Source: Acridotheres tristis (lineage: Eukaryota; Chordata; Aves; Passeriformes; Sturnidae). From it: 64,000 bases of DNA. The translations under genes were made by a program, and so were the position numbers. The stretch's first letter is position 1. Each line of letters begins with the position of its first letter. The notes beneath the pieces are model-generated. The model ran no database searches. It was not told where the DNA came from and saw nothing but the letters and a program-made list of their open reading frames with translations. The DNA lies in NCBI GenBank assembly GCA_037013685.1, contig CM072906.1:6694001-6758000 (forward strand). Direction: 5' to 3'. Below, piece after piece: positions 13,247 to 27,300 of this stretch.

Positions 13247-13283
13247 TATAAGCCCGTGCGGCGCGGCGTGGGAGACCCCTTTC
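13247..13283 (+). promoter_or_regulatory. RPL23A: RPL23A core promoter: TATA-like box and 5' TOP tract
   Basis: TATAAG (13247-13252) lies about 30 bp before a pyrimidine run CCCCTTTC (13276-13283), the usual start of a ribosomal protein mRNA (5' terminal oligopyrimidine motif, under mTOR/LARP1 translational control). That leaves a 5' UTR of only about 25 nt before the ATG at 13302. Confidence 0.65.
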
Positions 13284-13301
13284 GGCTTCCGCCTGGCCAA
13301 G

Positions 13302-15187
<1,886 letters not shown>

Positions 15188-15215
15188 ACTGCATCTGCCG
15201 AGGACTGTACAGACA

Positions 15216-15221
15216 AATAAA
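15216..15221 (+). terminator. RPL23A: RPL23A poly(A) signal
   Basis: AATAAA 28 bases after the stop codon, typical of the short 3' UTR of a ribosomal protein gene. Confidence 0.85.
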
Positions 15222-17948
15222 CGTTGTGACACCACTGAGAGCTCTTGTGGTTTGTGACAGCACAGCCTGTGTGAAACAGAGCACCCAGCAAACTTCTGGG
15301 CCTTCATTTCATTAAAAGGGTTCCTTCTTCCCTTTCCACCTTCCTGGCAGTGGGTGGGCAGAGCTGACTGCTCCACGAGGGGGTCACGTAGGAGCAGTGC
15401 CACACTACTCAGACGGTGTCTGGGATTTCTGAACGTGAGGTGACCCCTAAATCTCAAATACATTTATCTCCAGACCTCTCGTGTCTTGCATTTTCTTGCA
15501 CAGTGTAATTAGGATGTGTTTGTGATCAGTGTTTTGGGTGTCCTATGTCGCTTCCTTGTGGAGCAGACCACGGGTGGCCACAACCAAAACATGTCAGTGG
15601 CTCTGATGTGACACAAGTGACCTGTCACACCATTCCCCCAGTGTATCAGCTCTCTGCTTATGCTGCAGGTTCGCTTAGAACCCTCCTGCTTAATCCAGCA
15701 GCAGAGGCTTTGTGGGTTTTTCTGGCAAAATCTCTGCTCCATGTGCTTGCAGTGTGTGAATTTCCTAGTTGCTGTTCTTCTCAGTCCTTAGGGCTGTTTC
15801 CAAATGCTGTGGTTGCTGCCTTTGCAATGTTTGGCTTTAAGTCTGTAGATGAAACTAGCTTTTAGAGTGTTTGGAATCAGGAAAACTTGGAGCACTGGGT
15901 GAGCAGGGAATGGGGGAATTACGGAAAAGTCTTCAGGGTACTTGAGCTTAAGTACATACTTAGACTTGACTTGAGAAAGATGATGAAAGTCATGAGCAAA
16001 TATTGATTGGGTAATTGGGCTCTTGAATGGTGGGACACCGAGTTCCTTCAGGCCTCTTATGGAGGGTGGCAGATTCCCAGGTGGTGGATGGAAAGCAGGA
16101 GCTACTCTCAGGATTCAGGTGGAGATTTGTGCTGGGTTGTGTGGCCCTGGCTTGACACCCCTCACTTGGGCTTGGGGAAGGTGAGCAGGAGGTGCTCCTT
16201 GCCTGCTGTAAGGGATGAAAAACTGCTTAGAGGGAGGAGTGCTTCCCTGTTTGCTTCCCTGGCACCACCAACCCAGCCTCTTCCCTGTGGATGCATAGCA
16301 GCAGAGTCCCCTGACCCCCAGGCCACCTTTTTACACGTAGAGACCCCAAGAAAGATATGGGAGAAGTTGCCCCTCTTGTAGGAAAGCTGCTGTCACTGCT
16401 GGGCAAGGATTTGGTCTGGAGAGCCTGGATATGCTGCAGCCAGAGGCTGGGAGGGATTCTACATCAGCATGACTTGCAGTCAGTCCTGGCCTTACCTCAC
16501 CTCAGCCCAGTGGTGCTGCCCTGGCATTTCACTTGCCTCTTGCTCCTGGCTGGCAGCCTGCCTGATCCACAGCTGCACTGCTGGGGGATGCTCCTACTGG
16601 AAGCCAGGAGGGGAACAGCAGGGAGCTATGCTCCCTCCTTTGGGAAGATTTGTCATGCCTGGCCTTCCACACTGCTTTAGGGACAGGGGAAGCGTGGGCT
16701 GGTCTGAGGCTGTGACCTGCTGGGACAGAGCCATGTCTGCTTCATGTGGAGAGACAAGGAGGAATGTGTGCAGCAATAGGGGTGAGGGGAAAATTAACAT
16801 TTGGGCTTAGTTGTGTGGAGTGATTGCAGATGCAGTGCTCCTGAGAGCAAGGCTGTGCCCTGCCAGAGCTGCTGAACTCTGCTTCGAGCAAGGAGGGACG
16901 AGGCAGCAGGTTTGGAGCTGGCATCGATCCCTCACCACACTGTCCCAGCTATCACATCTCTGTTCCAGCTGCCAGACTATTCCTGGGACTGATGTTAATG
17001 CACACCGGGGAGTCCCAGCAGGATGCAGATCCTGTGGGGTGTTTCCCGGCTCTGTGGTAGAAAGGTGATCTCCTACTCTCTCCCCTTAATCACGGGCTTC
17101 TTTCAACCGCAATGCCTGTCTCTGCCTGAGCTGGGCAGGTGCTGGGGCGGGTGGGACAGATCCTGCCTGGAGCAGGGGCTGGGCAGGAGTCCCTCTAAGC
17201 CCCACTGCTAATGCAGATCTGGTGCCATCCTGGAGCTGTCAGATCATCAGGATTTGCCTCTCTGGTGCTCCACAGGACCGGCTGGGCCAGTTCTGGCCCC
17301 ACTCTCCCCAGCGAGCTGAACTCCCCTTCTCCCATTGCTCCAGGAGAGCTGCTGGAACCATCCTGGTCCTGTGGCTGCAGGAGAGGGCCCAGCATGCTCA
17401 CAGCGCTGCAGCTGCGCTGTGCCAGTGAAGATCGCTCCAGGGGGATGCAAGCATGTAGCAATCTTCCAGGAAGAGCCCTTGGCCTCACATGGCTTTTCTA
17501 TGCCAGCTCCACTTCACGTGGCTGCTGGGTGAGTCATGCAGTCCAGCCAGGCTCCTCGCCACCACGCTGGTGACAGGCAGGTGAGGTACATCAACCAGTC
17601 ACGCACTGCCAAAAGGCTCGGTACCTCTCCAGGTTCCCTTCAGCCGTTCCCTGCACAGCCCTGGGTCTCTGGAAGAGCAGAGGAACCCATCTGTGCGAGG
17701 GACAGAGCTGTGCTGTTCAAGGTTCAACTTGGGTTGTCCCTGGGGGTTGGCAGGACTCAGCAGGCTGAAAGGTCCCTAGAACAAAGCGAGCAGCAGGAAT
17801 GTGCCCTTTCTCTCTCTCAGCTGCCAGCCCTCCTCTGGGAATGGGGCACATCCTTCCCCACAGCCCTGGCCCAGGGGGAGTCCCCGACCTGCTCCACCCC
17901 ACAGAAGAGCCAGCCCAGGTGTGCTGCGGCAGCAGTAAACAGACCGAT
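15222..17948. other. RPL23A-TLCD1 tail-to-tail intergenic region
   Basis: About 2.7 kb between convergent 3' ends. I see no coding exon with splice sites, no RNA gene and no clear repeat family. The open frames are scattered and not convincing. Confidence 0.5.
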
Positions 17949-17954
17949 TTTAAT
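17949..17954 (-). terminator. TLCD1: Candidate TLCD1 poly(A) signal (ATTAAA)
   Basis: ATTAAA on the minus strand, about 340 bases after the TLCD1 stop; bases 17955-18291 would be its 3' UTR. Confidence 0.5.
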
Positions 17955-18291
17955 GCACATACCACCCACATCACCACGGGAGGGACTCATCCCCTCCCTC
18001 GCAACCCCTCCAGGCCATCAGCTGTGAAGCACAGCCACCCCTGGCCCTCCAGCTGCCTGCAGGGAAGCTGGCTTGGGCTGCTTCTCCATCGGACATGCCT
18101 CTGGTTTCAGCAGCATCCCCGCAGCTCAGTGAAGCTGTCGGGCTGGTCCAGCAGGGAAGCACTTTTAGGCAGCAGAGCGGGTGAAGGCAGGGCCTGGGGC
18201 CAAGGAGCAAGCCCTAAGGCACATCAGAGCAGCTTTGGAGAGCCCAAAACTTCCAGGAGCCGGAGCCCGGGTCCCCCTCGGCACACACGTC

Positions 18292-19947
18292 TCAGTCTAT
18301 CAGAAACTTCTCACCGTCTACATCTCTCCCCGCAGAGCCCTTGCGCAGGGAGGGGAAAAAATCAGAGCGGAGGAGGCGGGAGAAGTACATGAGGATCATG
18401 GCGTCGAGCAGCAGGAGGTTGGCAGTGAGGAAGGCACCCTGGCCCTGCACCTCCACGTAGCGGAGGAAGTACCAGGTGAGGTAAGCCTGGGGCGCCAGGC
18501 GGAAGGCGAAGTACATCACCAGGTTGATGTACTTGTTGGCCTCGTAGAGCGCCGGGGAAGGCACGTTGCTCATCTTCAGCAGCATGCGCACCGTGAGGAA
18601 GATGTTGCTCACCTCCACCAGCAGCAGCAGCACCGCTGCCACCAGGAAGCGGCCGGTGACAATGAGCGACACAAAGGCAGAGATGGCCTGGGACACACAC
18701 ACACACACAGAGCAGGGTCAGCTCGCGTTGCGCTGGGGAAAGTGAGTCCTTCTCTGCCCTCAGTCAGAGCGCACAGAGCTGTTCCCCCCACCCAGACATG
18801 CCAGCAGGCACTTGAGCTTAGAGAAAACCAGTCTGGAAAGCCAGATCCCCCAGGACCAGTTACACCTCCCTGTGCTGGGATGAGCTTCCAGCTCTTCCCC
18901 CTCCCAGCTCGGCAGCCTGTCTGGCTCCAGGTGCTCGGAGCCGATGCTGGCAGACGTCCTGCCCCGCCAGGCGCCCTCGCCTTGTTGATGCAGAGCCTAC
19001 CTGGCAGCCAGGGTGAGGCAGAGGGAAAGGCTCCAGCTTGCCCCACCATAGCTCATGAAACCTGGGTGGGCTGAGCCCTGGGGTCTGTGGTAGCCCCCCG
19101 TGCTGGCCATACTCACCATGGCATGGTGCACCAGGTACTCCCAAGACGAGCGGGACTGATGGTTGAAGATGATGTCAAGGGTGTCATGGATGAAGTAGCC
19201 TGTGGGATGAAGAAGAGCGTTCAGAAGGTCTGGCTTATGTGCTATGACCCACTGCAGGAAGGAGGAGCAGCAAGGAGGAGAAGGGTGGTGTGACTATTCT
19301 TCAGGTGTCAGGAACATCTCCACCCCGTCTGGATATGGAGAGAAGGCTATTCCCTGGGGGTTGGCAGCCTGTGGTCTCCACTCTCGTGATTAAGGCAGGA
19401 GGCATGGAACTGCCCAGCCCTTGAGCCAGTGGCTCCTCCCGAGCCAGCATACCGGGCGAGGCTGAACAAGGAGTGGGCTAAGTCCGGCGGCGTGGCTGCG
19501 GCCATTGCCCTGCCTTGCCCCTTACCTGAGGAAAAGCAGACCAGCAGGTGCCCTGAGACGCTGTAGCCGTCCTGGATGTCGGAGAGCAGCTCCGGAGACT
19601 GCCAGAGGCTGGGAGTGAGGAGAGGAGGAAGAGAGTCAGCCAAGGCTCCGGGACGGGGAACACGGGGACTCCCCACTCCCTGCCCACTCCTCAGGAGCGC
19701 CCAGTTCGTAGCGTGTGCACCGTGCACCGTATCCCCGCGCTGCCCGGTACCTGAAGAGGGCCCATAACCCGGCCAGCACGGAATGTGCGAAAGAGACGAG
19801 GAGATTCCTCCAGCGCCAGCCGCGGCCGGGCCGGCTCCGTACGGCGGCGGGCTGTGGCAGGGCCAGGGCCAGCCGGCGCAGTGCCCCGAAGATCGCCACG
19901 CTGCCGGCCACCAGCGCCGCCGAGGCCGCCCGCCAGCCCGGGCCCAT
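18292..19947 (-). CDS. TLCD1: TLCD1, TLC-domain membrane protein (calfacilitin)
   Basis: Four exons, 19751-19947, 19526-19608, 19117-19199 and 18292-18687 (TGA), join to 252 aa (human 247). TLCD1 is a multi-pass TRAM-LAG1-CLN8 protein of the plasma membrane, linked to membrane phospholipid composition and fluidity; the chick protein calfacilitin was reported to facilitate calcium channels in early neural development. Visible: an N-terminal hydrophobic segment, WRNLLVSFAHS, the TLC signature GYFIHDTLDIIF, and later membrane helices (FLVAAVLLLLVEVSNIFL; KYINLVMYFAFRLAPQAYL). The first exon is very GC-rich and Ala-rich. Gene order next to RPL23A and NEK8 supports the call. Confidence 0.95.
18693..18709. 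repeat. (AC)n microsatellite at the TLCD1 last-exon acceptor
   Basis: About eight AC units end 6 bp from the first base of exon 4; read on the minus strand, TG repeats take the place of the usual polypyrimidine tract. Confidence 0.9.
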
Positions 19948-19997
19948 CGCGCCCAGTCCGGCGGCGCGCGGCCGCGGCGGCGGCGGGCGGGGCCGCG

Positions 19998-20200
19998 GGG
20001 CCACGCCCCCCCTCGACCACACCTTAGTGTTGGCCACGCCCCCCGCATGCGCCCGCGGGGCCACGCCTTCCCATTGGGCACTCCCCCCTCTCTGGCCACG
20101 CCTCCCCCCGCGCGCGCCTGCGCGGGGTTGGCCGGCGCTGAGGGGCGTGGCAGCTCTGGCCTCGCCTTTCATTGATAACCGGCGCGCTGGCCACGCCCCC
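19998..20200. promoter_or_regulatory. TLCD1: TLCD1 CpG promoter with repeated CCACGCC boxes and a CCAAT box
   Basis: CCACGCC occurs at 20001, 20034, 20061, 20096 and 20191, and once in reverse at 20144-20150. This GC/CACCC-type core is bound by SP/KLF factors. A reverse CCAAT box (ATTGG, 20073-20077) and an NRF1-like CGCATGCGC (about 20045) fall within the cluster. It lies directly upstream of TLCD1. Confidence 0.6.
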
Positions 20201-20204
20201 TCGT

Positions 20205-20520
20205 GTGTGTACGCGCGTAGGCGCGGGGCGGTGCGCGCACGTGTGCGGAGTGTGGCGGGTGTCACACCTGCGTGCGGCGTGCAGGTGTGCGGGCCGTGTT
20301 CCTGCTGGGCGGGCGTGGTGTCGCACGTGTGTGCCACACACCGTACGCGTGGGTGTCAGATACTGCCCGTCGGTACTGGTGCAGCGTGTGCGTGGCAGAC
20401 GTTGCACATCTGTGCTGGGCCCTGCACATCTGCCGCAGTGATGCACAGCTGGCGTGGGCCTCGCACATCTGTTCTGCACCGTGTGTGTGTCCCTGGCACG
20501 GTGTGGCTGTCGCTGGTGTT
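20205..20520. repeat. TG-rich degenerate repeat region upstream of TLCD1
   Basis: GTGTG/GCACAC-rich sequence with recurring phrases such as TGCACATCTG. It opens long frames on several strands (Cys/His/Ala-rich), which I regard as spurious. Confidence 0.6.
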
Positions 20521-21343
20521 TGCGGCGCATTGTGGCGGGGGGGGATGCCGGGAAAAACATCGTGTTTGGAAAAGTGGGAGCAGCCGCAGAGGCTCACCTC
20601 AAGACATGGGAGAGAGGACCCAGGACAGGGAGGCTGGGGCACTCAAAGGTACCCCTTAATACCAGGTTGCAGTAGGGTGAGGCCGAAAACGCGGCGGGGT
20701 GCTGGTCCCTGCGTGGGGGTTCTGCCCCATCGTTGCCCCATCGCTGCCCCATCGCTGCAGGGCGCTGGTTTGCGCGAGGGGGGCTAATCCCCCTCCCCGG
20801 TGAGCCGAGCTGGCTGTCGCTAGATGGCAGCAGGGCCACGTGGCAGTGCCACCACTGTTACTGCTGTCACTGTCCCCACTCCAGGACAGAGGCCACCACT
20901 CCTGGGTGCAAGGCAGGAGCTGCTTCCACGCTATAGCCGCCATCACGGCCGGCTCCAGGGGTGCTCATGGTCCTAAGTAGTCTAAAGCAGGTCTGGGGTC
21001 CACGGAGGGGACTCGTGCCCTTTGTGCTGGCCCTGCAGCAGCAGCCCCTCACTGTGGGTGCCCCTCCAGGTTCGGGGCTGGAAGCTACTGAGGACACCGC
21101 CGCTCTCTGGGGATGCGGGTGGTCCTGCTGGCATCCCCCAGGTGGGGCGGGCAGCCCAGCGCACCCCAAACCTCTCTCTCTGGATGCTACCCAAAAGGGT
21201 CTGGCTCGCGGTGGCACTGGGGTGCCACTCAAGCGGGGGCTGGCACTACACCCCCCACACTCTCGACCGATACACGGAGCCCCCCAGGCCTTACACGCGC
21301 GGCGCGGTTTGTCCACCCGCGGACGCCGTAGCAGCGCGGAAGT

Positions 21344-21357
21344 GTCTCCATGGAGAC
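21344..21357. promoter_or_regulatory. NEK8: X-box-like (RFX) palindrome upstream of NEK8
   Basis: GTCTCCATGGAGAC is a perfect 14-bp palindrome ending 20 bp before the NEK8 ATG. It resembles the RFX X-box (GTNRCC-RGYAAC), typical of ciliary gene promoters. It contains an ATG (21350) out of frame with NEK8. Confidence 0.55.
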
Positions 21358-21377
21358 GGGAGGAGCCGGGTCCGGGC

Positions 21378-24300
21378 ATGGAGAAATACGAGCGGATCCG
21401 TGTGGTGGGGAGAGGGGCCTTCGGGTGAGAAGGCGCCAGGGTTGGGCGGTGGAGAGGTCTCCAGTGTTTCTGCCTCTGGGCGGGAGGCCTTCAAGCCGCG
21501 TCCCCGTGGCAGTGAGGCGCTTGTGGCCACAGCAGTGCGGGGTCGGGCGGGGTGTGGCACCCGGGGGGACACGGCACAGAGTGCGGGACACCCTGGGGCG
21601 CAGGGATTGCAGGCGACCTGTGTCACCCGAGAATAATGGTCAGGCTCTATGTTGTGTCCCCCGTCCCCGCACTGAGGTCCTGTCCCTATTCCCGCAGCAT
21701 CGTGCACCTGTGCCTGCGCAAGGCCGACCAGAAGCTGGTGATCCTGAAGCAGATCCCGGTGGAGCAGATGAGCAAGGATGAGCGGCTGGCAGCGCAGAAC
21801 GAGTGCCAGGTCCTCAAGCTGCTCAGCCACCCCAATGTTATCGAGTACTACGAGAACTTCCTGGAGGACAAGGCACTTATGATCGCTATGGAATATGCCC
21901 CAGGTGGGCCTTGCTGTCTCCCTGTGCCTGTAGCTGTCCCTCAGCAGGTCCAGGGGATGCCAAGCACTTGGCTCTCTTTGGGCCAAGTTGCTGTGGTCTC
22001 ACGTCGTACTCCTTGTAAAGATCCTGGGCTTTGCACCCGCAGGAGTCCAGGCATGTCTCTCCTGAGGAGACATTTTTGTAGAAAAGTATCTGTGGTTCAT
22101 GGTGGACGCCAAATTGACCATGAGCCAAGTGACCAAGCATTAATGCAGGTTGTGGAGTCACCATCCTTGAAGATACTCAAAAGAGAGATTCTGGTCCTGG
22201 ACAACCTCATTAGCCCTACTTGAGCAGCAACCTTGCAAGGTCCCTTCCAACCTCAGCCACTCCATGATTATTGGCTTACACCTGCTGACCATAACCAAAA
22301 CAAGGAGATTTCAAACCTCTCTGTCCCTGATCAGCATGTTACCATCTGCCCTTGGCTCAGGTTTCAGGCAGATTTCCCTGTGTCAACTCTGTTGGCCCCA
22401 CAAGATTTCCCGTGGAGTTTCAGGTGAAATCAACATTTGCATGAGGGTTTGCTAAGAGCTGTACATGAGCCCTGAATCTGGACCTCCCCTTCCCGACAGG
22501 GGCCTCTCTGTGCCACGTGGCCTCTTGGACTGCAAGAATTCTCCTCTGCAGAACAGGCTGATCTTGTTCTGCCGTGGAGGTTTATGTCCTCTTCCAAGAG
22601 CTGTAATTTTAGTGGTTTTTTTCCTGCTGCTTTTGATAATATGTCAACAGTAAACTTCTCTGTGGCTGTTTCTTTCTCCCACCAGCTGTGCTGCCATTGT
22701 TCAGGAGCATTGGAGGTTGTGCTGTGTATCCCACCAGGATGTGTTTTTCTCACATGCTTGTCTTGTTAGGATGCCAAAATGGCAAAATCCCCCCAGTTTT
22801 AGGCCAGGTTTGTGCTGTGCTGTGCAGCTCCCCATGCCCACAGCCTTTTGTTGTTCCTTGCAGGGGGCACTCTGGCAGAGTTCATCCACAAGCGCTGTAA
22901 TTCCTTGCTGGATGAGGACACCATCCTGCACTTCTTTGTGCAGATCCTCTTGGCCCTGCACCACGTGCACACCAAGCAGATTTTGCACCGTGACCTGAAG
23001 ACCCAGAACATCCTCCTGGACAAGCATCGCATGATCGTCAAGATCGGAGACTTTGGCATCTCCAAAATCTTGAGCAGCAAGAGCAAAGCCTACACGGTGA
23101 GTGGCAGGGGAGTTTCTTACCCCATGACAGCAGGCTGGAAACTCTGGATTTGGCTCACAATAGTCTCTGGGAAGTGGCTTAGGACAACGCTGCTTTGTTC
23201 CTTGGTTGATATCTTCATGCCTGAGTTTGCTGTGGCTCTGTGGGCTGCAGAAAGGTAAGAAAGACCTGCCCAGAGCTGGGAGAGGATGGGGTGTCTGGGC
23301 CCAATGGTGAGGGCAGACAGGGTGGCTCCTGCTAGGGGTGGTGTTTGCAGACTCGTCTGACACATCCTTAGCAAATAAATTCCTGCCTGTGCACTCCCAT
23401 CCTGCCTTAATCTCCTTTCTCTACTTGACATTTGAGTGTCTCCCCACCTGGGCTAATCTGAGCTGACGTTTGTATCACGCTCGGCACTCTGGGCTTTGAT
23501 TCTCTCAAGTGGATAGAAGCAAAATTAGAGGCAATCACTGTATGTGTCACTGGAAAGGCAAATCCTCTTGTTTTTCACTGAGATTGTCAGGCAGCTGTTG
23601 ATGCCAAGGGAACAAAAGCCCAGCTCTGTGGAGCTTTAGGTGGTGGTGTTCCAGCCAGCTCTGCACCAAGCCTTCCTCTTTTCACTTCACTGTGCTGTGG
23701 TAAATTTTTGTCTGTTTTAGGTGGTGGGAACTCCGTGCTACATCTCCCCAGAGCTCTGTGAAGGGAAGCCTTACAACCAGAAGAGTGATATCTGGGCCCT
23801 GGGCTGTGTGCTCTATGAGCTCGCCAGCCTCAAGAGGGCTTTTGAAGCTGCGGTAAGAGCGATGTGGTTTACACACAGCACAGGGAGCCGTGGCCTCTCA
23901 CAGAGGTGCAAATGTATGCTAGGATCACTTCTCAGCGAGTCGGGAAGTGTGAAGGCAGAGGGCAGTGCTGAGAGCTCCTTCCTCTTTGGCCTCGCCCCTG
24001 ACTGCCCAGCCACTGTTTGTCTCTTGTTTTCTCTCCAGAACCTTCCTGCCTTAGTGCTGAAGATCATGAGCGGGACATTTGCCCCAATATCAGATCGATA
24101 CAGCCCCGACCTGCGCCAGCTCATCCTCAGCATGCTCAACCTGGATCCTTCCAAGCGGCCCCAGCTGAATGAGATCATGGCCCAGGCCATCTGCATCCGG
24201 CCCCTCCTGAACCTCTACACAGACGTGGGCAGCGTCAAAATGAGGAGGCAAGTGACACTGCCATCTCGGTGTCCCTTGGGAAGGGCTGCCACAGCCCACA

Positions 24301-27300
24301 GCATGTCTGACCAGCTCACTGCCCTGTTCTGAGCTCCAAAGAGCATTTTCTCAATTCAGCTCTCCTCTGCTGCCTAATGTGCAGCTGCTGCTGGCTGAGC
24401 TTGGCCCAGGGGCTCAGAGCCAGGCAGGTGCCATGGCAGGTGTGGGCTTGTCATCACAGTGACAGCAAACAGAGAGTTGTGAGCACAGGGGGAAGTGAAC
24501 TGGTGCCAACTCCCCTCTCTCAGGTTGTTTAAAGCACTGAAAAAGCAGCACTGTGAGTGATTCACCCATGGCTTTTGCTGTGGCTCTGCCCAGACATTCT
24601 GTGATCCAGGGCTCTGCAGGACATTAAAGGCTGGATTTTGGTTTGGCAGGCCTGAAAAACCCTTGGCTCCGGTGCCCACAGTGACCCACAGCCGGACAGG
24701 AGGACGGGCGAGCAGTGCCAGGCAGAGGGGTGAGTTCTGGTATGGTGTGTTCAACTCAGCTCCATTTTGGAAGGACCCTTTCCTTTGGATGACATAAATC
24801 ACAGAGGCACTCAGGGTTCTGGAGAGAGGAACTTAAGAGATGTCACCTTCCCTGAGCTGTGAAGGAGCCCTGCAGCTCCTTGGACCAGCACTAATCTGGC
24901 TCTGGCAGCTATGCTGGCACCTGGACTGGCTGGTGCTGTGGCTCTTCCTGTGGGAGGAGAGTCAGGGATCCACATGAATGATTTCTCTGTGCCCTACAGG
25001 TGTCCGATGTGGTTCAGCCAGGACAGGAATCCCACCTCCACTGTCATCCATCTACACGTGGGGCAGTGGGATCACAACCCCTCTCCGCCTGCCCATGCTG
25101 AACACTGAGGTGGTGCAGGTCTCTGCTGGCAGGACACAGAAGGCTGGGGTCACCAAATCTGGGCGGCTCATCCTGTGGGAGGTGAGTGACAGGGAACCTG
25201 GGGCAGGCAGTTGCTGTGAAGCCTTGGATGTGTGATTTCTGTGAAGGAGGCATTTCTGCTCACTCACAGACCCTGGCACTGCCTCCTCCAGGACTGCAGT
25301 CCCAGCCAGGGTGTGGGTAATGCTGATAAGCCTATGGGAAAAGGTTCATCAGCGTTCTCCAACCCAGCTCTTCCATGGCTTCTCTCCATCAGGCCCCTCC
25401 CATGGGTGCTGCTGGGGGTCCTTCTCTCCCAGGAGCCACCGAGCAGCTCCAGCCTCAGTTTGTGTCCCGCTTTCTGGAGGGCCAGTCTGGAGTGACCATC
25501 AAACACGTGTCCTGTGGTGATCTTTTCACAGCGTGCCTCACAGGTGAGCTGCTGCCTCCTGTCTTCACCTGCCTGGGTCCCAGAACCCCTTAAAACCCAG
25601 TGGGACTGCCTGGAGCCTACTCAGAGAGGAGCCAGAGAGATGCTCTGGGCTAGGGTGACACAGAGGCCTCTGTGGCCTCTCATGTGGCATCATATGGGAG
25701 TCAGAAATGGCAGACATGGTCCTCCTGTGATGCCACACTGGTCAATTAGTCCCAAACTCTCTGGTGTGGAGAGGGCCACAAACAGTTGGACTTAGATAAT
25801 CTTAAAGATCTTTGCCAACCTTAATTAGTCTATAATTCTATGAAATATCTAGTGCTTGTTATCCTGGTTGCCTTGGTGTCTGCTGAAACCAGAACTGACA
25901 GTGGGGACTGCAGTGTGAGGAGAATCTCTGACACACTCTGTGAGCATGACATGGGCACATGCAGTTACCAGCAATAACTGGAGTCAGAGCGAGGAGTCAG
26001 CGTGAGCTGCTGCAGGGCTAGTTGTCCTCAAACTGCAGGAAAGCAGGGTTTGAAGCCCCCTCAGAGCAGTCCAGGAAGTGTTCTGGGTGGAAGGGGAGCA
26101 CACACACCAGTCCAAGGCCATGTTTGTGAAGCAAAGCCCTCCCAGTAGTCCTGTGGGAGCTGTTTGCTCTTCTGCTGGGGGTCAGGGCAGCAAACCATAG
26201 ATACACAGTGGGCAAACTCCATGGGCATGTGTTTATCCTACCTCCCATGGCGTTTCCTGCCACCCTTCTTGCTGGGCAGCTGCTCAGGGAGTGCCTCTGT
26301 GACTTTAACACCTTGACAGACCATGGGGTTCACAGCTCCTGCGTACACAGCTGCAGCAATGTTATCTCAGCACTCTTATCACTGCTGTTTGTTTGTTGAG
26401 CCGTTGCAGCACCGTGAGGCTGCAGCTCCCTGGAAGCTCCTGCAGCTCCCTGGAAGCTCTCTGAAGCCTTGTGGCTCCTGCAGCTCATTCTGAGTGCAAG
26501 TGGGTCCGATGTCCTGAGAGCCACGGCCACCCCTCAGCTGTGTCACCTCGCAGAGCCTCACGTGTGCCTTGCAGGGCTTCACTGTGCCACTGACAAGGCT
26601 CCTTTCTGCTCCTCCAGACAGGGGGATAATCATGACTTTCGGCAGCGGCAGCAATGGCTGTTTGGGGCACGGAAACTTCACGGATGTGAGCCAGGTTGGT
26701 GGAGAGGGTGCTGGGCGTGCTGCTCCCCCAGGGTAAAGGATGGATCGTGGCTTCTGCACCACGTGAGCGGGCTCATCCCAGCTCCAGGGATGTGCATCTC
26801 AGGCATGCTCTGGCATCTGACCCCCTCCCCCTCCTCTCTCTGTCACTGCGGGTTTTAAAAGACCCAACCTGCCTCTCTCTTTCTCTCCCCCCCTACACAA
26901 TGATCCCTTTGAGCGTGGGGGAAGTCAAGAGCTGCCTTGTGGTTGCTGTTGGCAGGCTCCCAGCTTGGAGCCTGCCTCCAATCACACACCTGCCTGCTTC
27001 ACTCTTGGCCTGCAGCTGCCAGGGTTCACTGAGAAAAGTTATTTTTCAAAAGAGCCAGTATTTAAAGAAGAGCTCTCTGCTTCCGATTGGCTCGGAACAC
27101 TGGGGCTGAGGGCTCTTTGCTCCCTTCCAGCTTCTTCCTCGCCTGCCCTCGGATGTGGCAGCAGCCCATGGCTTCCAGCCGAGCCCGGGGACTGGTGCCA
27201 TTTGTCACTGTGGTCAGCTGGCCCGTTTGTTCCTGCTCCTCCCAGAGCCGAGCTGCTCCCTGCTTATGGCTGGGGCGGGGAGACCAGTTGGAAGCAGCAG

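Noticed and set aside
20272..20787. 171-aa Cys/His-rich plus-strand frame
   Set aside because: Lies in TG-rich degenerate repeats; no homology recognised, no Kozak or splice support.
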